From the IMG/VR virus record IMGVR_UViG_3300030117_004212, positions 6,765 to 42,105 of that record: DNA of 35,341 nucleotides, one strand, 5' to 3'. Below are positions 8,512 to 19,100 of the stretch, in pieces. Every line of letters starts with the position of its first letter. The stretch's first letter is position 1. Source of the stretch: a virus. The position numbers and the translations under genes were made by a program. The notes beneath the pieces were generated by a model. The model was not told the DNA's origin and searched no databases. It saw nothing but the letters and a program-made list of their open reading frames with translations.

Positions 8512-10167
8512 ATGGGATTAATAAAAGATACAGAATACGAATATTATAACGGTAGTGATTTTGGTAATTATCAATTTACATCTTTAGATGATATTATAAC
8601 TCAATTTGAAATTGCTTATGTTGGAGAAAACAAAATAATACCTAAGGCAAAAAGAACTGAGATTGCGTTTCACGCTATGAGAGCATTACAAGAGTTATCT
8701 TTTGATACATTTAAATCTATAAAAGCACATCAAATTGATGTTCCAGCTTCGCTTGTAATGCCACTACCACAAGATTATGTCAATTATACTAAAATATCAT
8801 GGGTAGATACCGCTGGAATAAAACACCCTCTATATCCAACTAGTCAAACCTCAAATCCATTTCAAATACTACAAGATGACGATGGTAGTTATACCTTGTC
8901 AACTGAAGAAACTGAAAAATTAACAAACATTGATTTTAGTAGTCCTTTAACTGGTAGTTGGGATATTTCCACCGCCGGGAATACTAGTGCTTGGGAAAGC
9001 GTTTATCAAAAACCCAATGGATTATGGAATAAAAATTATATATCGGATATTATTCAATTAAATAATACTGAATTAGAGTTTAAGCATTTATGGAATAGCG
9101 CTTTTGGTGTTAGTGGTGGTAGTAGATCGTATGGAGTTTGGCAACAAATTGACGTATCGCAAAATTTAACTGTTAATTTTAAAGCAGTGGCAAGTTCTGG
9201 CGCTCAAATTAATGACGGAACATTAAGATGTGATTATGGTATCGTTAGAATTGGTTTAACTACAACAAATCCAACAACAGGTTGGAATAATTTAGGAAGC
9301 GCCCCAACTACAAACGCAACTCACACGTCAACTTACTCTACAGCAAATCCATCTCCTAATAGTATGCCTGAACTTATGGATTTAGGTTATTTAGAGTGGA
9401 GTGATGGTACTAGTAGTGAAAAAGAATTAACTGATATAGATGTTTCTGATTATGATACTATATGGGTTTGGGGTACTAGTTTTTCTCCTTGGCAAGCTGC
9501 TGGTATAACTACTAATACACATACTTACGATCATGATAACGATGCGGATACAGCGGAAATATCTCCTGGTCCATCAAATAATAGTCCGACACAAATTACA
9601 CCTGCGGCTTCCACATATAATACTCATCAAACAAATACTATTAGCGAAATATCTGTTGTAGCTCCAGATTTCAATCCTAATTTAACACCGGCAAATACTG
9701 ATAGCAATTCATCTACTTGGAATGATTATAAATCACACAGTCCCTCTGAAAACACCATAAATGATTATCAAGATTACCAAAATGATATATATTGGCCGAA
9801 TGAAGGTAGAAGATATGGTTTAAATCCTCACCAAGCTAATGTTAACGGATCATTCTATATAGACAATAGGATGGGAAAAATTAATTTTAGCTCTAATATT
9901 TCCGGAAAAACTGTGATATTAGATTATATAAGTGATAGTCTTGGTACGGACGCCGAAATGCAAGTGCATAAATTTGCTGAAGAAGCAATGTATAAATCCA
10001 TAGCTTATGCGATTATATCGACATCTTCTTATGGGCAGCCAGTAGCTCGTAAGTTTCAACGTGATAAATTTGCAGCGGTGAGACTAGCAAAATTAAGATT
10101 ATCAAATATAAAAATAGAAGAATTAACTCAAATACTTAGAGGCAAATCTAAGCAATTAAAACACTAG
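8512..10167 (+). CDS. Head-tail adaptor-like protein with a large inserted domain
   Basis: The two ends of this 551-residue protein look like one adaptor (T7 gp11-like position) split by an insertion. Residues 1-135 hold helical and strand segments (AKRTEIAFHAMRALQELSFD, then VPASLVMPLPQDYVNYTKIS). Residues about 405-551 resume with GSFYIDNRMGKINFSS, VILDYISDSLG and a final basic helix pair (HKFAEEAMYKSIAYAI, then FQRDKFAAVRLAKLRL). Between them, about 135-400, lies a segment rich in N, S, T, P and W, with strands such as SRSYGVWQQIDVSQNLTVNF, resembling a carbohydrate-binding-type beta sandwich followed by a disordered linker. The next gene, the giant nozzle-like protein, starts three bases after the stop. 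The adaptor role is inferred from position and architecture; the insertion could be an exposed collar domain. Confidence 0.7.
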   Translation: MGLIKDTEYEYYNGSDFGNYQFTSLDDIITQFEIAYVGENKIIPKAKRTEIAFHAMRALQELSFDTFKSIKAHQIDVPASLVMPLPQDYVNYTKISWVDTAGIKHPLYPTSQTSNPFQILQDDDGSYTLSTEETEKLTNIDFSSPLTGSWDISTAGNTSAWESVYQKPNGLWNKNYISDIIQLNNTELEFKHLWNSAFGVSGGSRSYGVWQQIDVSQNLTVNFKAVASSGAQINDGTLRCDYGIVRIGLTTTNPTTGWNNLGSAPTTNATHTSTYSTANPSPNSMPELMDLGYLEWSDGTSSEKELTDIDVSDYDTIWVWGTSFSPWQAAGITTNTHTYDHDNDADTAEISPGPSNNSPTQITPAASTYNTHQTNTISEISVVAPDFNPNLTPANTDSNSSTWNDYKSHSPSENTINDYQDYQNDIYWPNEGRRYGLNPHQANVNGSFYIDNRMGKINFSSNISGKTVILDYISDSLGTDAEMQVHKFAEEAMYKSIAYAIISTSSYGQPVARKFQRDKFAAVRLAKLRLSNIKIEELTQILRGKSKQLKH

Positions 10168-10170
10168 TAT

Positions 10171-13100
10171 ATGCCGGAGATTAAAAACACTTTTCTTCAG
10201 GGTAAGATGAATAAAGACCTTGATGAGAGATTAATACCTAACGGACAATATAGAGACGCGTTGAATATAGAAGTTTCCACTTCTGATAGTTCTGGCGTTG
10301 GAGTTGTAAAAAACATATTAGGTAACCATAGATTAGAAACGTTAATATCACAAGGATTTACATGTGTCGGTAGTATTGCTAATGAAAAAACTAATACATT
10401 GTATTGGTTTATTTCTAGTTATGGTACTGATGCTATATTAGAACATGATGTTGATAAAGATGAAACTTCTTTTGTATTAGTAGACAAGTACGCGGGAACA
10501 TCTAAATCTGTTTTAAAATTTTCTGGAAAAATAATAACTGGTATAAATATAATAGATAATTTATTACTTTGGACAGATGGTATTAATGATCCTAGAAAAA
10601 TAAATATAGACGAATGTAAAAAAGGAACTATAGATATCACTACTCATACACAGATAAGTTTTGATAAAGGAAGTTTTCATGGTATAACTGTAGATCTTAT
10701 AACGGGAGATGTAGATGGCGATGGTAATTCTATACTTATAACTCCAGGTACATTTCCATTTAATCAAGTCGAAGATAGCGGTGAAAGAGTTTGGTATGAG
10801 AGCAAGCAGTTGGATGCTTTATTAGGTTTAGACGCTGTTAAACCAGGTTTTGATTCGTCTTTAGCTTCGGGATTAGAGCATAAAGTAAAACATTATAGAG
10901 GCAACGAATATTTAGGTATTAAAAACATAGTAGCATTTAACGATCCAAATCCAAATACTTCTACAGGTACTTACTTCTACGCTGTAGATAACTTTACTGA
11001 TTTAAATATAATACATGATGCCTGGGATAAAGATGATCTTATTTTTGGCAATGATATCGCTATAGATATTGAAGAGCGTCATGTAACCGTTATAAAACCA
11101 AAGCCTCTTAGTGCTCCAACCGTAAAAATAAATCATTCTGAAAGTGATAATCAAACTGTAAATATTCCTAATTTATTTGAAACTAAATTCCCTAGATTCG
11201 CTTATAGGTATAAATATAAAGACGGAGAGTTTTCGGCTTTTTCTCCATTCACACATCCAGTGTTTAATCCTAAATATCCTAAGGACACTAGCGTTTCCAA
11301 CACTACAAATATATTTTACAATAAAGACAATGCTTATACAGCGGAAGAACCGCACAATAAAGCTATGGTCAATTCTATTCACTCAGTAGAATTAACTGAT
11401 TTCGTTACTCCACATACACCGGAAGACGTTGTAGAAATTGAAATATTATGCAAACACGAAGAATCACCAATTATATATTCTATTAATGCAATAAAGCGAT
11501 CACACAAAGATTGGCACGCGAAAGGTAATCACGAAGGATTAGGACTTAGTTTAGGACTAGATAAGTCGAGCGTAGGAACGTATGAAGCAAAAGGTAGTAT
11601 TGCAAAAGGAAAATACGTAATATCAACAGAAAATATATACGCAGCGTTACCGGCAAATCAATTATTGAGACCTTGGGATAATGTTCCTAAAAAAGCATTA
11701 GCACAAGAGGTTACTGGTAATAGAATTGTTTATGGTAATTATGTTCAAAATTATGATTTAGGAGATGATACAGAAATATCTGTTAGTTATAATGATAGAA
11801 TAAATAATATTAATAGTTTTGACACACATGGTTTGCAACACGTGAAATCTCAGCGTAATTATCAAGTAGGTGTTGTATATAGTGACAAATATGGTAGAGA
11901 AACACCAGTGTTTACCTCTACAGGTGGGGCAATTAATATTCCTTGGAGTGATAATGATGGAAATTTAAACGCTAGTAAAAGTCTTCAATTAAGCGCTAGT
12001 GTTATTAATAATTTTCCAGAATGGGTTGATTCTTTAAAGTTTTTTATAAAAGAAACTTCGAATCAATATTATAATTTAACTATGGATAGAGCGTGGGTTA
12101 CTAAATCCACTTATGAGTTAGATGATTCAAAAGGTCATATATGGATATCCTTTCCATCTTCTGACAGAAACAAAGTTGCAGAAGATGATTATATAATTTT
12201 AAAAAAGAAAATTGGTACTGGAGAAGAACAAACGCAAGCCGAAAATAAATTTAAAATTATTGATATACAAAATAATGCTCCTGACGCTATTAAATATCAA
12301 TTAGTTAATTATGGTCAATTAAGTCAAGTAAGCACTAACAATGCTACTAACGCTTTGACTGAAGAAATTTTTACAAATGCTGATAAAAGAATAGACAAAG
12401 AGGTAGATACTATTACGTTGAGCGCTGATGGATGGAAAACATTTTCTAATTCTACTTCTGGATTGTTTGGTGGTATTCCTTTGGAAGAAAAAGAATCACC
12501 ACCTACAGGACCATTTAGAACTACAGGATTATATATATCTTGGAGAAGATTAGACGTTAATGGACAAGGCGTTTCTTCTAAAAAATATAAAATAACAGGT
12601 GGTATTTTTGACACTAATTATACTTTAAAATTAGCTACGCCAATTACAAAAATAGATGCTGATATAGCTCATTTTAATGGTAATTCTAGCGCGTCTCTTC
12701 CTTCTCTTCATACAGATTTAGTAGTTCAAATAGAGAAAAGAGAACTTAAAGATAGTGAAAATTTTTCAGGTAAATTTTTTGTAAAAATATCTAAAAATCA
12801 AGTTACTGATTTAATTGATAGTGGTAATCCAGTTAGTATTTTAGATCAATTTCAAGTTGCCTCAAAAATTGGTAAATGTTGGTATTGGCAAGATGATGTT
12901 GCAGCGCTAGCAACACAGTCAGCCTCATATAATCAATCTGACGTAAGTAATTATGGTCTTACAAATTATGGTGGATATATAGCTGATCATACTACTGATC
13001 CAGATGATCATATTCATGATATTCAAAATAATAACATTGGTGATACAGACGCTAACTCTGTAGAAATGAAATTAACAGATTATCATACGCCTTGGGCAGG

Positions 13101-16100
13101 TATTAAAAGTGTATTTGGTCCAACTTTCTTTATAGATTCAATGCACATGGCGGCTGGTCAAAGTGAAATTAGCAATTATGCTAAATACTGTTGTATAACT
13201 TGGTCTGGATGTACAGCTGGTGTTGATGGTTCTAATGAAGAATCTAGTTGGAGTTATCCACCTTTGAAAACTTGGTTGACTGATTTTGGTGATATTTCAG
13301 GATTAGAACAAAAATTAAAGAAAAATTCCATTTGGTTTGATAATAATTTAATATCTACATCACCATTAGTAGAAAAAGATAAAGATCTTTTTAATAGAAG
13401 AGTTGACGGTTGGGTTGGTCCACAGCAAACACCTACCAGGCATAGTCCTTCAGATGCTGCTATTAGAAACGAAAACCATATTAATGGTTTAGAGGGTATA
13501 ATCACCACAACTAATACACATTCAATTGGACCAAGAAGATGGTTAAGCGGTATAGTGGGTGACGAGCAAGGCGTTGGAAGTAATACTAAGATATATTCTA
13601 ATGATGGAGAAGTTGGAAGACATTTTATGCACTTATCGTTTTTTGCCCCAGGTAAAGACCTACATGATGGGGATTGGAAAGATGATAGTCCAAGTCTTTT
13701 TGGGGGTGATTCATGGGCGGCTAATTTACAGGGAATATGGGGCGGTGGAGTTTTTACAGGTGGTTATAAAAATAAAAAATACGGTACTGTAAAGGTACAT
13801 CATCACATAATGATGGAAGGTAATCATGATGAAAATAATAACTACAAACCATTAGCTCCAAGACCTGGCGTTGGAGTTGGATACGACATGAAATATAGGG
13901 AATTACACGAGAGACAGTGGGATCCTACTTTCAACACTAATGGTGATCCAGATAATAAAATAAGAGATTTTATAAGAAATTTACAACCAGGTGCTAAATT
14001 TAGATTTAATAAAGTTTCAGATATAAATATTCAACTTAACACTACTGCCGACGGTTTTACAGGTGTATCAGCTATTACTATGGCTAGTGACATAAGCGAT
14101 GCTGGAATTATAGCAGGCATGTTAGTATTTGGCGAGGGAATTGTTGATGGGACAACGGTAACTTCTGAAAGTGGCACGACATTGAATTTATCGCAAAACG
14201 CAACTATAGCTGCTGCTACAACAACTCTTACATTTCTTCCTCCAGAAAACACTGACACCGAAGTTTATACTATTAAAAAAGTTGCCGTAAAGAAGTTATA
14301 TAACCATACTTCTTGGAGAAAAACATACAATAGATATCTTGATACTCATGGTTACAAGAAAAGAGCACAAGATATATTAAACTATTGGAGTGTAGAAACT
14401 ACAGCGTTAAGATACTTAGATAAGGTTAATAGCGTTGGAGTTAGTACTGATGATACTAGAAGAGATGAGTTAAAAGCAAAGATAGAACAGTTTGGAGCGG
14501 CTCATAATAGAAGAATCTGTTATATAATAGAGTTGGATAAAAATCCAACTGAGGCAACATTTAATCCACTTGAAGCTACAGCTGATATAATGACTGCTGA
14601 TTTTAATCAAAATAATTTCTGTGATATTGAATTTTTAGATCCAGTTAAAGATGTTTTATTATCTGATTTAAGTAAATTTCCAGCTATATGGGAGCTTGAT
14701 CCTAAAAAACAAGAAGTAGATCTAGATATATATTACGAAGCGAGTGGTAATATTCCAGTAAAAATAAATGATAAAACAAACGAACTGTTTGCTCCTATTG
14801 GTTGTAGGGTTGAAGTTTTAAACTCTAACAATGCTAGTTCTTCAATATTACAATCTTGGAATGGTTCTGTGGCTGTTTTTTATCCAGGATTTCAAAAATG
14901 GGGACTTGATGAAAATGGTGATCAGCAAGAAGAGATAAATTATTCAGGATTATCCCTTAAATTTATAAAAGAAGACGGTAGTTATACAGTTGCCGAGGTA
15001 AAAGAATACACCCCAAGTGGAAACACTCTTGTTGATTATGAAACTGAACTTGAAATAAAAGAAGATATTGGTGATAATATTTTATCAGGACTTTCTTGGT
15101 ATAATTGTTTTTCTTTTGGTAATGGTATTGAATCTAACAGAATTAGAGATGATTTTAATACAATATATATCGCGAATGGTGTTAAGGCGTCTACAGTAAC
15201 GCAAGGTACCTATGAAGAAGAGCATAGGCGTAATAGTTTAATATACTCTGGCGTGTATAATTCTAACTCTGGAACAAATGATCTTAATCAATTTATTGCT
15301 GGAGAAAAAATAACTAAAGATTTAAATCCAACATTTGGTAGTATTCAAAAATTATTTCAGAGAAGAATTAGTTTAATTGCTTTTTGTGAAGATAGAGTTG
15401 TAAGTATAGTATCTAATAAAGATACAATATATAATGCAGATGGAAATCCACAATTAGTAGCTAGCAACATGGTTCTTGGTGATGCAAATCCATTTTCAGG
15501 GAATTATGGTATATCTACAAATCCAGAATCTTTCGCGCAAGAATCATTTAGAAGTTACTTTACTGATAAACAAAGAGGAGCTGTTCTTAGGTTGTCAAAA
15601 GATGGATTAACGCCTATATCTAAAAACGGTATGCATGACTGGTTTAGAGATAATCTAACTCAATATAATTCTTTAATAGGTACTTATGATAGTTATAAAG
15701 AGGATTATAATCTAACGCTATCTAATAATAGTTTTAGTCAAAACCTTATATTAGATTCTTTTATTGAAACAGGTGGTGATCCAGTTTCTGTCACAGATGT
15801 TACTAATAGAATTTTAAACTATATTCCAACTGGAGATACTTTTTTGCAAGTATTTAATATATATGATGTTATTGATACTGCTCAAGTTGTAGATGGTAAT
15901 CCTAATCCTTTTAATTGGGACGCTTTTTTACCAGCTTCATATCTATTGACATCTTCAGCGGTAGTAACAAATCATATAGGAGCAGATCCAGCGTACGCTA
16001 TAAAAGCAGGAGAATTACAGGCTTATATGCCAGAGGTATTAAGTGTTAGCGCTGTTCCATCTACAACACTTACGTACGGTAGATATGCCACAAGTAATGC

Positions 16101-19100
16101 TAACGCTAACTCCCTTCCAAGTAGTGGAACTTACACTACAGGGACTTTTTGGGATCCAAATGCTATTAAGGACTTGTCTTGGGATCCCACAAAAACAATA
16201 GCAGAACACAAAGATTTAACACCTATTAGATGCACATTAACACCTGTTCACTATAATGATAATAATTTTGTTATGAGGAATCGTGCTGGTGATAGTAATA
16301 CTGCATATAAATACAATAATTGGGGAGATGTCGATTTAACTTCAGGTCGGAATATTTGCTATCCTTTAACGTGGAAAGTTGGACGAGGATTAGTAGCGGA
16401 AATACAAGCACATCAAATAGCTAGAGGTATTGTAATAGCTGGTACATACGATCAAAACGTTTCCGAAACTACGAATGGAAATTATGATTGGAATCCGGAT
16501 AACTATTATGCTTATAATCAAAATTTTCTACAAAGCCACGATGGGACGGGTTGTATTGTTTTTGATAGACCAAGTGTTAACTCGTATTTAAAACTTTCTA
16601 ATTTTGGAGAGACTGACGATAACGGTGAATTAACAGGAGATCTTAACGACGAATGGAGAGGCCATCTTTTAGATAGAGGTGATCCAGAGGCTGCGAATGT
16701 AAAGCATAGTAGTTTTTATAATGGAGATGAATTACTTATTGAGATGGACGTTATACATTATCAAACTAAATGTGGTGGTAGTTGGGACGTCACCGATCAG
16801 AATAAGCGGAAAGCCATGTATGGTAGAAACTATTGCCAACCTCAATTTGAATTTTATGATGGAGAAACGTTAATTGACGCGGATAAATTTGCACCAAGAG
16901 TAATTAGTGATGCTACGCATGGTGATGTTGAAATCACGAGTGAAGAATCACATTTAGATTGGCAAGATAATAGTGGAAATTGGTATTATGACAATCCAAA
17001 CAATCCATTTAGATCTCATAATTTCCATGATTATATAAACACGAATATTACAAGTACTAATGAAGGTTGGGGTAGTGGTGCAAGGATTATAAATAACATG
17101 AATCCATTTAATGGTATGATGAGCCAATCTGGAATTCAATCTAATGAGATTATTTGGGCAGATGGTCCTACTGTAACATTTACAATGACTTATGATGATG
17201 CTAATCTTTATAAATTAACTGCCGCAAATGCTGATACATATAATGTATCTTCTCAAAAGAAAAAATACGTTATAGCTATAAAATTTCAAGATCCAAACCA
17301 AACGGATTTAACACAAGAAATAACACCAGTAAAAGTTGTTGATGACCTTACAATACGGATAAGTAATATTGAACAAGGAGTTTACGAAGGATGGTTTAAC
17401 AATAGTTTTTCAAAGCGTTTACAAAGACCATTATGGACGATATCAAGACTTAAAATACGTAAAATAAAAGGTCTTATATCTGATGATTTTGAAGCGCCAG
17501 ATGAAGTAACAAGTGTAGAAGTTCCCGCTGTACCACCGGTGGATATTCCAGCTTGGACAGAGATTAATTATAATCACTTTACAGTACCAACAACAACGTG
17601 GACAATTACAGACGATGCTGTCTTAGGTACTAATGGTCATCCAACAATGGTTATTCACGAGGCTCAAACAGCCGCGGTTTTTGGTAGTAATAGAAGTGCC
17701 GTGGTACAAACTGGATATGCTTATAACGCTGTTGATCCTCTTTCTCAAGGTGATCCAATAAATTATTCTATACCAGAAGGAGATACTATTATTGAAGATA
17801 GTGGTGTATATAGTTACACAACGGAATGGTCTGGTACTTTAGCAACCACTCCTCCAACTGGAACACTTTTTGATAGAGCAAGCGCTGGAAACAATTCTTA
17901 TACTGGAACAGATGTTTTTCATGATAATCTTTATATAGAAATTGAATCTGGAGATATTGATTCCGCCACGGATATTCATCATGATTTAAGTAATGATCCA
18001 TTTGAAGTTAATAATTGGTATTTAGTTGATATTGAGTATGACAACTTTACGCCGGGAATTGATCCAGGTGAAGTTTTAGTATATGGAGTTGCTTCTGTAG
18101 GTGGTTTTATAGAGGGTGAAGAAATAGATATAAATGGTGTTGGTGAATATGCTGGAGATAATACAATTGCTCATTGTAAACTAATTCCAACTATAAGAAC
18201 TGAATACGGTAATTCTGGAGTTGGAGATAATAAAGAAGTATTGAGAGGTATATTTCAAGTGGCTGGTGATAGTTATTTAAATTCTAATAGTCAATTAAAT
18301 GATTTTATATTAAGAGTGGTTGGTTGTACTAATACAATACATATAACAAAAATAGTTACTAAGAAATTATCAGAACAACTACCTAGTTTTGGAACAGTGG
18401 CAGATTGGGATAGTAGTCAGGATCTAGCGGCTAATACACATTCGTTTAGTTCTAATAATATGTATTTTTCAGATGATAAGTTATGTTGGCAAATACCAGC
18501 AATATCAAATTATTATGAAAATGTATGGTCGCAAGATATTACATCTCCAACGGATATTTATAAAACTACTTGGAATTTAAGTTTTACAGTAAGTCAAAAT
18601 CCTAATACAAATAATTTTTCTGGAAGTATAAATGGTGTTGTTGGAGTTGATAATGATGGTTTTAGAGCTATGTCATTTAATGATATTCAACATGAAGGAA
18701 ATTATATGATCGAGTTTGAACTAGTTGACAGTCCTACCGTGGGTAATTGGAATATTTATAGAGAAGAAATAGGAACAACTGTTAATAATCAATCTCCTGT
18801 TTATTCAGATGCGGTAGTTGAAGATGGAACACTTAATTATTTTGCGGCTTCCTCTGGTAATAAAATACAGTTTGTAAATAATAGCACCCAACTAGTTGAT
18901 CAAGAATATGGAATTAGTAATATACAATTAATACCATTACAAACATCAATTTTTACAGGATCTATAGGGTCTTGGAATATTGTTGGATTTGTTCCTGTGC
19001 TTGCTTATATATATTTAGACAACGAAGAAAATAGATTTGTATTTAATAATTGTCCAATAACACAAGATCAAGAACAATTTATAAATCTGAATCAGCAATT

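Noticed and set aside
11177-11389. Second-frame + strand open frame inside the giant tail gene
   Set aside because: It is fully nested in a gene with strong family motifs in the other frame and has no leader or domain of its own. The same holds for those at 343-534 and 13559-13792.
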